A stretch of 64,000 bases of DNA from Chitinophaga oryziterrae. Its GTDB lineage: Bacteria; Bacteroidota; Bacteroidia; Chitinophagales; Chitinophagaceae. Position numbers and translations under genes: made by a program. The notes beneath the pieces were generated by a model. The model was not told where the DNA came from. It did not search any database and saw nothing but the letters and a program-made list of their open reading frames with translations. Below are positions 44,361 through 53,315 of this stretch, one piece after another (the stretch's first letter is position 1; every line of letters begins with the position of its first letter). The DNA lies in contig NZ_WRXO01000014.1 of NCBI RefSeq assembly GCF_009758125.1, forward strand, positions 43,789 through 107,788, given 5' to 3'.

Positions 44361-46859
44361 GTGTACAACGCAGAAAGTATCAGCAAGGTGCTGAAAGGTG
44401 AATTATTACAGCATACGGGTAATCCGGAGATTGAACACATTTTGCTGGATAGTCGCAAACTGACTTTTCCGGAAACATCTCTTTTTATTCCATTGGTTAG
44501 CAACCGCCGGAATGCTCATCAGTACATGGAAGAGGTGTACGAAAAAGGTGTGAGTAATTTCGTTGTAAGTGAGCCCCTGGAACCGGGTAAATTCCCTAAA
44601 GCCAATATCATACTGGTAAAGGATACCATGAACGCATTACATGCACTGGTAGCTTTTCACCGCCAGCATTTTCACATACCCGTGATCGGTATTACCGGCA
44701 GTAACGGTAAAACCGTTGTAAAAGAATGGCTGTACCAACTGCTGGAAAAAGACTACAACATCGTTCGCAGTCCAAAAAGTTACAACTCGCAGATAGGCGT
44801 TCCTTTGTCTGTATGGCAGATGAAGCCGGAACATACACTGGCCATTTTTGAGGCGGGTATCTCCCAGCCCGGAGAAATGGAACACCTGGAAAAGATCATC
44901 CGCCCTACCATCGGCATCTTTACCAACATCGGCGAAGCACATAGCGAAGGCTTCCTCAACATCCGTCAGAAGATCAACGAAAAGCTGGTACTGTTTTCCA
45001 AAAGTGACCTGCTCATCTATTCCAAAGATTACCTGGCCCTCAACGAATGCGTAAATGCCTTTCATAATGTAGTAGGGAAAAAAGATAATCATGAAGGAGG
45101 ATTACAGTTATTTACCTGGTCACGCAAAACAGATGCAGACCTGCGTATCATCGCTGTAGATAAAAATAATAACCAGGCCCGTATAGATGCCCTCTATAAA
45201 ACAGAGCCGTTACATATCACTATTCCTTTTGTGGATGAAGGTTCTATTGAGAACGCCATTCACTGCTGGGCGCTGATGATCCACCTCGGTATGGACCAGG
45301 CCGTCATCCAGCAACGCATGGACCAGTTAGGCAATATCGCTATGCGTTTGGAACTGAAACAGGGGATCAATAACTGCTCTATCATCAACGACAGTTATAA
45401 CTCCGACCTCGGTTCTCTCACTATAGCGCTCGACTTCTTACAACAACAGCATCAGCACCCTACTCTTACAGTGATCCTCAGTGATATCCTGCAAAGTGGT
45501 AAGAGTGATGCCACTCTTTATGAAGAAGTAGCCAGCCTGCTGCAGCAAAAAGGCATCAATAAACTGATTGGTATCGGTAAAAATATAGGTAGAGAGAAAA
45601 AGAGCTTCCAGCAGATCACCGACCTGAAAAGCCAGTTTTACCTCACCACAGAAGAGTTTATACAAAGCTTCAACTCCCAGGATTTCCAGCATGAAACCAT
45701 CCTGCTGAAAGGCGCCCGTATCTTCGAATTCGAACGCATCGGCAAACTCCTGGAACAAAAAGTACATCAGACCATACTGGAAATTAATCTCAGTGCGGTT
45801 TCCCATAATATCAAACAATACCAGGCATTACTCCAGCCATCTACCAAAGTAATGGCCATGGTAAAAGCCTTTTCTTATGGCAGCGGCAGCTTCGAAATAG
45901 CCAACCTGTTACAGTTCCACGGCATTGATTACCTGGCCGTAGCTTATGCAGACGAAGGCGTTGAACTGAGACGGACCGGCATCACCATGCCTATCATGGT
46001 TATGAACCCGGAACCCAGTTCCTTTGATGCCATCCTGCAATGGAACCTGGAACCAGAGATCTATTCTCTTCACCTGTTACAACAGTTCGAAGAAGAAGTG
46101 ATCATCTCCGGTAAAACCAATTTCCCTATCCATATTAAACTGGATACAGGCATGCACCGCCTGGGCTTTGAGAAAAAAGATATTCCCGAGCTGGCATTAC
46201 GGCTCACGGACAATGAATACCTGAAAGTAAAATCTGTATTCAGTCACCTGGCAGCCAGTGAAGACCCTTCAAAAGACCTCTTCACCAAACTACAGGGAGA
46301 GTTGTTCTTTGAGATGAGCCATGAACTGCAGAAAGCACTTGGCAATGCGGTAATCCGGCATATTTCAAACAGTTCTGCTATCCTGCGCCATCCCAATTTG
46401 CAGCTGGACATGGTTCGCCTGGGCATAGGTATGTATGGCATAGACAGCAGCAATGAAATGCAACTGCGTCCTGTAAGTACCCTCAAAACGACCGTCGCCC
46501 AGATAAAACACCTGGAAACAGGTGAAACAGTAGGTTATGGTGGTAAATGGGTGGCCAAAGGACCTTCTGTTACAGCGACCGTACGCATCGGTTATGCCGA
46601 CGGATATCCCCGCCGCCTCAGTAATGGCGTAGGTAAAATGCTGGTACGAGGGCAGTTAGCTCCCGTAGCAGGTATAGTGGCCATGGATATGCTGATGCTG
46701 GACGTCACCCATATCCCGGATGTAGCCGAAGGAGATGAAGTAATTGTTTTCGGGGAAGGATTGCCGGTGCAGCAGTTGGCTGATTGGGCAGAAACCATCC
46801 CTTACGAAATATTAACAGGAATTTCTCAGCGTGTGAAGCGGGTATATTTCCAGGAATGA
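44361..46859 (+). CDS. Bifunctional MurF ligase-alanine racemase
   Basis: An 832-residue fusion typical of Bacteroidota. The N-terminal Mur ligase domain (about 1-455) has ITGSNGKTVVKEWL and the C-terminal alanine racemase domain (about 465-832) has the PLP lysine in VMAMVKAFSYGSGS. The racemase part supplies D-alanine. Whether the ligase half is fully active is uncertain, since a separate MurF is encoded at 37686. The start codon is GTG; no ATG is available near the family N-terminus MYNAESISKVLKG. Confidence 0.94.
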   Translation: MYNAESISKVLKGELLQHTGNPEIEHILLDSRKLTFPETSLFIPLVSNRRNAHQYMEEVYEKGVSNFVVSEPLEPGKFPKANIILVKDTMNALHALVAFHRQHFHIPVIGITGSNGKTVVKEWLYQLLEKDYNIVRSPKSYNSQIGVPLSVWQMKPEHTLAIFEAGISQPGEMEHLEKIIRPTIGIFTNIGEAHSEGFLNIRQKINEKLVLFSKSDLLIYSKDYLALNECVNAFHNVVGKKDNHEGGLQLFTWSRKTDADLRIIAVDKNNNQARIDALYKTEPLHITIPFVDEGSIENAIHCWALMIHLGMDQAVIQQRMDQLGNIAMRLELKQGINNCSIINDSYNSDLGSLTIALDFLQQQHQHPTLTVILSDILQSGKSDATLYEEVASLLQQKGINKLIGIGKNIGREKKSFQQITDLKSQFYLTTEEFIQSFNSQDFQHETILLKGARIFEFERIGKLLEQKVHQTILEINLSAVSHNIKQYQALLQPSTKVMAMVKAFSYGSGSFEIANLLQFHGIDYLAVAYADEGVELRRTGITMPIMVMNPEPSSFDAILQWNLEPEIYSLHLLQQFEEEVIISGKTNFPIHIKLDTGMHRLGFEKKDIPELALRLTDNEYLKVKSVFSHLAASEDPSKDLFTKLQGELFFEMSHELQKALGNAVIRHISNSSAILRHPNLQLDMVRLGIGMYGIDSSNEMQLRPVSTLKTTVAQIKHLETGETVGYGGKWVAKGPSVTATVRIGYADGYPRRLSNGVGKMLVRGQLAPVAGIVAMDMLMLDVTHIPDVAEGDEVIVFGEGLPVQQLADWAETIPYEILTGISQRVKRVYFQE

Positions 46860-46911
46860 CCAGAAATTACGATTTTGCACATTATTAGTACTTTTAACAA
46901 AATTTATTCCT

Positions 46912-47559
46912 TTGAAATATCGTCACGTAATCTGGATAGTAGTGCTGGTGCTGGTTATAGACCAGGCTTTGAAGTTTTGGATCAAAACCCACATGAACTT
47001 TAACCAGGAATTCAACATTTTCCCTAACTGGTTCCGCATTCATTTCATTGAAAATGACGGTATGGCTTACGGAATGAAATTTGGCGGCGACGCCGGTAAA
47101 GTAGTCCTGACTCTTTTCCGCCTTGCCGCTGTAGTATTAGGCTTCCGCTATATGAAGAAGCTGGTAACACAGGGTTACGGCACAGGACTGCTTATCTGCG
47201 GTTCCCTGATCCTGGCCGGTGCTGCCGGTAACCTGATAGACAGTATGTTCTACGGACTGATCTTTTCCGCCACCAATTATTATGAAGTAGCTAAATTCCT
47301 GCCACCAGGTGGTGGTTATGGCACCTTTCTGCATGGTAATGTGGTAGATATGCTGTATTTCCCCATCTATGAAGGCTATCTGCCTAAGTGGGTCCCTTTT
47401 AAAGGCGGCGACTACTTTATTTTCTTCCGCCCCATCTTTAACGTAGCTGATGCGGCTATCTCTGTAGGCGTAATCTCCATCCTGGTATTCCAGAAACGTT
47501 TCTTTGGCAAACACCACGAGAAATTGGCGGCACAGGAACAGCTACCCGTTACTAAGTAA
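46912..47559 (+). CDS. lspA: Lipoprotein signal peptidase LspA
   Basis: A 215-residue inner-membrane aspartic protease that removes lipoprotein signal peptides. It has four membrane helices, the first catalytic region GNLIDSMFYG and the second FNVADAAISVG. It is longer than the enterobacterial enzyme because of an insertion between the catalytic regions, as is usual in Bacteroidota. The start is a TTG: using the first internal ATG would remove the first membrane helix. It serves the many lipoproteins in this window. Confidence 0.94.
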   Translation: MKYRHVIWIVVLVLVIDQALKFWIKTHMNFNQEFNIFPNWFRIHFIENDGMAYGMKFGGDAGKVVLTLFRLAAVVLGFRYMKKLVTQGYGTGLLICGSLILAGAAGNLIDSMFYGLIFSATNYYEVAKFLPPGGGYGTFLHGNVVDMLYFPIYEGYLPKWVPFKGGDYFIFFRPIFNVADAAISVGVISILVFQKRFFGKHHEKLAAQEQLPVTK

Positions 47560-47580
47560 GTATCTCCCTCTTATATTATT

Positions 47581-47616
47581 GGCTTTCAGGTATTAAACCA
47601 CCTGAAAGCCTTTTTT
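47581..47616 (+). terminator. Intrinsic terminator after lspA
   Basis: GGCTTTCAGGT at 47581-47591 pairs with ACCTGAAAGCC at 47600-47610, followed by a run of Ts. Confidence 0.9.
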
Positions 47617-47639
47617 ATTGCCATTATTTTAACGTTTTC

Positions 47640-47670
47640 TTTGAAAGATAAAATTCCCTTATTACATTTG
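47640..47670 (+). promoter_or_regulatory. Promoter of the TonB receptor gene
   Basis: TTTG at 47640-47643 and TACATTTG at 47663-47670 are separated by 19 bases, an exact match to the Bacteroidota promoter consensus. The predicted start of transcription is near 47676, just before the CTATAGACTA palindrome. Confidence 0.7.
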
Positions 47671-47677
47671 TCCACAA

Positions 47678-47697
47678 ATTCTATAGACTAATAGAAT
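47678..47697. promoter_or_regulatory. CTATAGACTA palindrome, candidate operator 1
   Basis: ATTCTAT (47678-47684) and ATAGAAT (47691-47697) form an inverted repeat around AGACTA, and the segment contains CTATAGACTA. It starts about eight bases after the -7 element. The same 10-mer lies at the same place downstream of the promoter at 50729. Confidence 0.55.
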
Positions 47698-47818
47698 TGT
47701 ATAATTATGACCACCAATAAAATGAGTAATGAACACTTTTATTATACGATGTTGTTGTAACAAATAGCGCTTCGCCCCTGTGACAACCAATTTCACTCAA
47801 TTCTTATCCAGACTTTAT

Positions 47819-50689
47819 ATGAACATAATTAAGCTTCCTATACGTATATCATACCTGTTTCTGCTGACCCTGCTATTACCATTACTGGTACAGGCCCAGC
47901 TAAACGGTTCTTATATTATCGGGGGAAGGATCACCGGCGACAAGAACGAACAGCTGGGTGGCGCATCTGTACAGATCAAAGGAACTTCCTTTGGAGCCTT
48001 TACTGATAGTACCGGTCACTTTGAGATCACGGCCAACACTAAATTTCCGTTGAAAATAATAGTACGCCTGCTGGGTTATCAACCCCAGGAGTTTGAAGTA
48101 AAGAACAGCAGCAGCCGTTTGCAGATCCAGATGGTGACACAATCCCTGCTGGTGAATGAAGTGGTGGTATCCGCTTCCCGTCAGACGGAAAAGCTGTTAA
48201 AGTCGCCCGTAGCCATTGAAAAGCTGGACGTCCGTGCTTTAAAAGAAACACCGGCAGCTTCTTTCTACGATGCCATCGGTAACCTCAAAGGCGTACAGAT
48301 GACCACAGGCGGCCTTACCTTCAAAGTCTTCAACACCCGCGGTTTTAATGTACCCAATAACTTCCGCTTTATGCAGCTGATAGACGGGGTAGACAACCAG
48401 GCAGCAACGCTGGGCGTTCCATTAGGTAATGCCATAGGGCCCACGGAACTGGATATCCTAAGCATAGAAGTAACTCCCGGTGCCTCTTCTGCCCTCTACG
48501 GGATGAACGCTATCAACGGGATGTCTAACCTTATCACCAAGAACCCTTTTCAGTACCAGGGTGTAAGCGTATACCAGAAACTGGCCTTCAACCACTTTGA
48601 TGGGGGCGGCAGTTCTCCCAAACCCATCACTGAAACGGCCGTTCGTTATGCACAGGCCATCAACAGCCACTGGGCATTTAAAGTGAATTTCTCTTATATG
48701 CAGGGGACCGACTGGTATGCGGATAGTCACCAGGACTTTAACCCCGGCACCAAAGCCAACCCCGACTTTCCAACATTGGTGGGCGCTAACAACGTAGCTA
48801 ATGATGCCTGGAATAAATATGCGGATCAGAGCACTTTCCCTATCACAGATAAAAACGGGAAATCTTACAATGTATCCCGCACCGGCTACTGGGAAAAAGA
48901 CCTGGTAGGTGATTACACCGTAAAGAATATCAAATTCGACGGATCTCTCCATTATAAAATAAAACCTAAACTGGAAGCATCATACGCTTACAGGGTAGGA
49001 CAAATGGACGGTTTCTTCCAGCGTGGTAACCGTATCGGTCTGAAAAACGTACTGGTACAGAACCATAAACTGGAACTGGTAGGAGAAGATTTCACCCTGC
49101 GCTCTTATGTGTCCCTGGAAAATACAGGAGACTCATATAATATGAACCCACTGGCAGACAACCTGGAAAAATCCTTCAAAACAGATAAAGTGTGGCAGAA
49201 GGATTATACCACTGCCCTCAACAATGCACTGACCAGCGGTGAAGACATTGCGGCAGCACATCGTGCTGCACGTGCCGCTGCTGATAATGGCCGCTGGACT
49301 CCCGGTACGCCGGAATTCAACAGACAACTGGCCAAGATCAAAAGCATCAACGACTGGGATATCTACCCTACTTCCAAAGACAGCACCAACAAGAGCGGGG
49401 GCGCTGCGCTGCTGCAAATGAGCCACTTCTATCATGTGGAAGGTACCTGGAACCTGCGTAAATACATTCATTTCATGGACGTACTGACCGGTGCAGACTA
49501 CCGTACCTACGAAATCATACCAGACGGTAACAACTTCGTAGACTTCACAAAAGCATTGGCAGATCGTAATACACCGGGAGGTAAAAACATCTGGTACGGG
49601 AAAGTAGGCGGATTCGTTCAACTGGGTAAACTCTTCCTGCACGACCAGCTAAAACTGACAGGTTCCCTTCGTTATGATAAGAGCCAGCAGTTTGAGGGCA
49701 AATTCAACCCTCGCATAGCTGCGGTATTCACTACGCCTAACCAGCGTCATAATTTCAGGGCTTCCTGGCAGAACGGTTTCCGTTTCCCTTCCCTGTTTGA
49801 AGCTTACTCCTTTGTTAATAACGGTGGCGTAAGACGTGTAGGTGGATTGGCATTTATTGAACAGGGACTGGGTTATTTCAAGAACTCTTTCCTTACTTCC
49901 AGCGCTACAGCATTTACTACGGCCGTTAACAAAGCTACCAATGCAGATCCTTCTGTCACCCGCGCACAGGCAGAGGTGGCAAATGCAGGTATCCTGAAAG
50001 TAGCTAACCTGGACCCTATCGTTCCTGAACAGATCCATTCATTCGAAGCAGGCTATAAGAGCGTATTGTTTGATAACAAATTATTTGTTGATATCGACGG
50101 TTATTACAACTCTTATAAGCATTTCATAGGACAGGTTGAAGTAGCGGTTCCACAAACAGGTAATGTGAACGATAAAACACAGGCCGTACTGGACCAGATG
50201 TATGATAAACAATACCAGAACCGCTACCGTGTATGGACAAACAGTAAGTCTACTGTTGAGAACTATGGCTTTGCACTGGGCTTAACATACAACTTCTACA
50301 AAACATTTACCATTAGCGGTAACGCCAACTATAACACACTGGCACAGGATAAAACCAAAGATGATGCATTGATCCCTGGTTTTAACACACCAAAATGGTT
50401 TACAAATGTGAGCATCGGTAACAGGCAGATAGTTAAAAATGTTGGTTTCAACGTAGTATGGCACTGGCAGGATAATTTCTACTGGCAGAACCTCTTTGGT
50501 AATGGTGATGTACCTGCCTATAGCACAGTAGATGCCCAGGTAACTTACGGATTACCAAAGCTTCATACTTCAGTAAAAGTGGGTGGTTCCAATATCTTTA
50601 ACTCCTCTTACTTCCAGTACGTAGGCGGTCCTACCATAAAAGGTCTCTACTATCTGGCAATTACTTACGATCTTCCATTCAACAGATAA
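47819..50689 (+). CDS. TonB-dependent receptor
   Basis: A 956-residue outer-membrane receptor. It has a signal peptide (about 1-26, LVQAQ), a carboxypeptidase-regulatory-like domain (about 32-115), a plug domain (VEVTPG-type motif IEVTPGASSALYGMNAING) and a barrel ending in LAITYDLPFNR. I start it at 47819 (MNIIKLPIRI) rather than at an upstream GTG because this gives a proper signal peptide. The ligand is unknown. It shares a promoter-proximal palindrome with the next gene, a TauE/SafE permease. Confidence 0.92.
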   Translation: MNIIKLPIRISYLFLLTLLLPLLVQAQLNGSYIIGGRITGDKNEQLGGASVQIKGTSFGAFTDSTGHFEITANTKFPLKIIVRLLGYQPQEFEVKNSSSRLQIQMVTQSLLVNEVVVSASRQTEKLLKSPVAIEKLDVRALKETPAASFYDAIGNLKGVQMTTGGLTFKVFNTRGFNVPNNFRFMQLIDGVDNQAATLGVPLGNAIGPTELDILSIEVTPGASSALYGMNAINGMSNLITKNPFQYQGVSVYQKLAFNHFDGGGSSPKPITETAVRYAQAINSHWAFKVNFSYMQGTDWYADSHQDFNPGTKANPDFPTLVGANNVANDAWNKYADQSTFPITDKNGKSYNVSRTGYWEKDLVGDYTVKNIKFDGSLHYKIKPKLEASYAYRVGQMDGFFQRGNRIGLKNVLVQNHKLELVGEDFTLRSYVSLENTGDSYNMNPLADNLEKSFKTDKVWQKDYTTALNNALTSGEDIAAAHRAARAAADNGRWTPGTPEFNRQLAKIKSINDWDIYPTSKDSTNKSGGAALLQMSHFYHVEGTWNLRKYIHFMDVLTGADYRTYEIIPDGNNFVDFTKALADRNTPGGKNIWYGKVGGFVQLGKLFLHDQLKLTGSLRYDKSQQFEGKFNPRIAAVFTTPNQRHNFRASWQNGFRFPSLFEAYSFVNNGGVRRVGGLAFIEQGLGYFKNSFLTSSATAFTTAVNKATNADPSVTRAQAEVANAGILKVANLDPIVPEQIHSFEAGYKSVLFDNKLFVDIDGYYNSYKHFIGQVEVAVPQTGNVNDKTQAVLDQMYDKQYQNRYRVWTNSKSTVENYGFALGLTYNFYKTFTISGNANYNTLAQDKTKDDALIPGFNTPKWFTNVSIGNRQIVKNVGFNVVWHWQDNFYWQNLFGNGDVPAYSTVDAQVTYGLPKLHTSVKVGGSNIFNSSYFQYVGGPTIKGLYYLAITYDLPFNR

Positions 50690-50691
50690 AG

Positions 50692-50722
50692 AAAAAAAGA
50701 GAGCAGCCGCTCTCTTTTTTTC
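50692..50722 (+). terminator. Intrinsic terminator after the TonB receptor gene
   Basis: AAAAAGAGAGC and GCTCTCTTTTT form a hairpin with a four-base loop just after the stop codon. It separates the receptor gene from the TauE/SafE gene, which then has its own promoter. Confidence 0.85.
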
Positions 50723-50728
50723 TTTCCA

Positions 50729-50760
50729 TTTGGATATCCAAGTTATTCACCCTACCTTAG
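50729..50760 (+). promoter_or_regulatory. Promoter of the TauE/SafE gene
   Basis: TTTG at 50729-50732 and TACCTTAG at 50753-50760 (one mismatch to TAnnTTTG) are 20 bases apart. The -7 element overlaps the start of the CTATAGACTA palindrome. Confidence 0.6.
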
Positions 50761-50780
50761 TCTATAATATCTATAGACTA
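50758..50780. promoter_or_regulatory. CTATAGACTA palindrome, candidate operator 2
   Basis: TAGTCTATA (50758-50766) and TATAGACTA (50772-50780) form a perfect inverted repeat around five bases. It overlaps the -7 element and the expected transcription start, so a bound protein would block the promoter. Confidence 0.6.
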
Positions 50781-50799
50781 GACTACATAATATTAATAC

Positions 50800-51780
50800 A
50801 TGTCGCATAACGAGGTAATAGAGAAGATTGAGAGACAGACGGCTACAGAAGCTCGCCAGGAGGTCCTTATCAACCTGGTGAACGAAGAGAACCGTAAGAA
50901 ACCTGCCCTGTGGGTATTGATAGCACTTATCGCCGTGGCGGTGTTAGCGGGTGCAGGTATCCTGTATTACTACAATACTTCTGATGCTACCCATACGCGC
51001 ATTTATGATTTTACCGCTTCCCTCTTTACCAGGGAAGTACTGTTTTATATCTGTGTGGGATTAGCGGCCCAGATGGTAGACGGCGCCCTGGGCATGGCTT
51101 ACGGAGCTACTTCTACTTCCCTGCTGCTGGGACTTGGCATTCCTCCGGCTATTGCCAGTGCAAGTGTACACGTAGCAGAGGTATTCACTACCGGAGCCTC
51201 CGGTATCTCTCACTTCCGTTTCGGTAATGTAAACAAGAAACTCTTTTTATATCTTTTAATACCGGGTATCATTGGGTCTGTAACAGGCGCTTATCTTCTC
51301 TCTAAAAAAATAGATGGGGAGTTTATCAAGCCATACATGAGTGCTTACCTGCTGGTATTAGGTATCATCGTTCTCCGCAAAGCATTCCAGGCAAAGAAAG
51401 CTAAAAGCAAAACAAAAAGACTGGGGTTCCTGGCGCTGTTTGGTGGTTTCATGGATGCTATCGGTGGCGGCGGATGGGGCCCAATCGTTACTTCTACCTT
51501 ATTAAGTAAAGGACGTACCGTTCATTATACTATCGGCTCTGTAAATGCAGCTGAATTCTTTATCTCTTTTGCCAGTGCGGGTACTTTCCTCCTGTTTGGC
51601 GCTATTACCGGCTGGCCGGTTATTATAGGTCTTATCATCGGGGGCGTGATCGCATCTCCTTTTGCAGCCTTGCTGGTAAGGAAGATCAAACGCAAACCGA
51701 TGATGATCATGGTAGGAATACTGATCATCTTACTAAGTCTCCGTACCATCATTACAACACTCGTTCATCACATACAATAA
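50800..51780 (+). CDS. TauE/SafE family sulfite/anion permease
   Basis: A 326-residue membrane protein with an extra N-terminal cytoplasmic region and helix (about 1-65) before the TauE/SafE core. The core motifs are AAQMVDGALGMAYGATSTSLLLGLG and GGFMDAIGGGGWGPIVTSTLL. It probably moves sulfite or a related sulfur anion, but the direction and substrate are not proven. It follows a TonB receptor gene that carries the same upstream palindrome, suggesting a shared regulator. Confidence 0.92.
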   Translation: MSHNEVIEKIERQTATEARQEVLINLVNEENRKKPALWVLIALIAVAVLAGAGILYYYNTSDATHTRIYDFTASLFTREVLFYICVGLAAQMVDGALGMAYGATSTSLLLGLGIPPAIASASVHVAEVFTTGASGISHFRFGNVNKKLFLYLLIPGIIGSVTGAYLLSKKIDGEFIKPYMSAYLLVLGIIVLRKAFQAKKAKSKTKRLGFLALFGGFMDAIGGGGWGPIVTSTLLSKGRTVHYTIGSVNAAEFFISFASAGTFLLFGAITGWPVIIGLIIGGVIASPFAALLVRKIKRKPMMIMVGILIILLSLRTIITTLVHHIQ

Positions 51781-51820
51781 AAAGAGAACAGCCCCGGAAA
51801 TTTCCGGGGCTGTTCTCTTT
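51781..51820. terminator. Bidirectional terminator between TauE/SafE and fumC
   Basis: Positions 51781-51800 are perfectly complementary to 51801-51820 (core CAGCCCCGG / CCGGGGCTG). Convergent genes lie on both sides. Confidence 0.92.
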
Positions 51821-51885
51821 TATAACTTTTCTAAAAATTGAAGAGGTTTCGCAGGGCGAAGCCCTGCACCCCAAAATCAAATCTC

Positions 51886-53286
51886 TTATTTAATCTCTCC
51901 CACCATATCGATCGGATTCACCCAGGCATCAAATTCTTCAGGTTTTACATAACCCAGTTTAACCGCCATTTCTTTCAGGGTAGTTCCTTCTTTATGCGCA
52001 GTCTGTGCAATTTCAGCAGCTTTATAGTAGCCGATCTTTGTATTCAGCGCCGTTACCAGCATCAGTGAATTATCAACGTGCTTCTTGATATTTGCTTCGA
52101 TAGGCGCAATACCTACTGCACATTTATCATTAAAGCTCACGCAACCATCACCTATCAGGCGTGCAGAATGCAGGAAGTTGAAGATCATCACCGGCTTGAA
52201 CACGTTCAGTTCAAAGTGACCGGTAGCACCACCAATATTAATCGCAACATCATTCCCCAGTACCTGTGCAACGATCATAGTCAGCGCCTCACACTGAGTA
52301 GGGTTCACCTTACCCGGCATGATGGAAGATCCTGGCTCATTATCAGGAATATGGATTTCTCCGATACCTGAACGTGGACCGGAACTCAGCATACGGATAT
52401 CGTTCGCTATTTTCATCAGGCTCACTGCTACGGTCTTCAACGCACCATGAGCTTCCACGATAGCATCGTGAGCCGCCAGCGCTTCAAACTTATTCTCAGC
52501 AGTAATAAAAGGAAGTCCTGTTAACTCCGCAATCTTCTGCGCTACATTCTCAGAATATCCTTTTGGCGTGTTGATACCGGTACCAACCGCAGTACCACCC
52601 AAAGCCAGTTCGCTCAGGTGTTCCAGTGTATTGTTGATCGCTTTCAGACCATGGTTCAGTTGGGATACATATCCACTGATTTCCTGACCCAGTGTTAACG
52701 GCGTAGCGTCCATAAAATGGGTACGGCCGATCTTTACTATATGTTTGAATTCAACCGCCTTTGCAGCCAGTGTATCACGGAGTTTGGTAATGCCGGGAAT
52801 GGTTACTTCCACCAGCATTTTATACGCCGCAATATGCATAGCAGTAGGGAAAGTATCGTTGGATGACTGTGATTTATTCACATCGTCATTAGGGTGTATC
52901 ACTTTTTCTTTATCAGAAAGCTGTCCGCCATTGATCACGTGAGCGCGGTAAGCTACCACTTCATTTACGTTCATGTTGGACTGTGTACCGGAACCGGTCT
53001 GCCATACCACCAGCGGGAACTGGTCGTCCAGTTTACCGGCAAGAATTTCGTCGCAGGCTTTACCTATCAGGGTCGCCTTTTCTGCAGACAGTACACCTGC
53101 ATCCAGGTTAGTAAGTGCAGCAGCCTTTTTCAGGTAAGCAAATGCCTTGATAATCTCTTTAGGCATCCTGTTAATATCCTGGGCAATCTTGAAATTATCG
53201 ATAGATCGTTGTGTCTGAGCACCATAGTAAGCGTCTACCGGCACTTTCACTTCGCCCATCGTGTCTTTCTCTATTCTATATTCCAT
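51886..53286 (-). CDS. fumC: Fumarate hydratase class II
   Basis: FumC (466 residues) interconverts fumarate and malate in the citric acid cycle and needs no iron-sulfur cluster. The motif GSSIMPGKVNPTQCEAL is the family signature, with GSGTQSNMNVNEV and RTHFMDATPLTLGQE also present. Length is normal. The enoyl-CoA hydratase gene lies 29 bases upstream on the same strand, with a -7 element in the gap. Confidence 0.97.
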   Translation of the reverse strand: MEYRIEKDTMGEVKVPVDAYYGAQTQRSIDNFKIAQDINRMPKEIIKAFAYLKKAAALTNLDAGVLSAEKATLIGKACDEILAGKLDDQFPLVVWQTGSGTQSNMNVNEVVAYRAHVINGGQLSDKEKVIHPNDDVNKSQSSNDTFPTAMHIAAYKMLVEVTIPGITKLRDTLAAKAVEFKHIVKIGRTHFMDATPLTLGQEISGYVSQLNHGLKAINNTLEHLSELALGGTAVGTGINTPKGYSENVAQKIAELTGLPFITAENKFEALAAHDAIVEAHGALKTVAVSLMKIANDIRMLSSGPRSGIGEIHIPDNEPGSSIMPGKVNPTQCEALTMIVAQVLGNDVAINIGGATGHFELNVFKPVMIFNFLHSARLIGDGCVSFNDKCAVGIAPIEANIKKHVDNSLMLVTALNTKIGYYKAAEIAQTAHKEGTTLKEMAVKLGYVKPEEFDAWVNPIDMVGEIK

Positions 53287-53306
53287 ATACTTAATTTTTT
53301 GCGGTA

Positions 53307-53314
53307 CAAACCTA
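53307..53314 (-). promoter_or_regulatory. Candidate -7 element for fumC
   Basis: On the minus strand this reads TAGGTTTG, a perfect TAnnTTTG match, 20 bases before the fumC start. The -33 element would lie in the enoyl-CoA hydratase gene and is unclear. Confidence 0.4.
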
Positions 53315-53315
53315 G

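Noticed and set aside
47571..47818. Cobalamin or other riboswitch before the TonB receptor
   Set aside because: No conserved riboswitch core was recognised; the leader is explained by a terminator, a promoter and a palindrome.
48458..49642. Long minus-strand frames inside the TonB receptor gene
   Set aside because: Antisense shadows of a conserved receptor.
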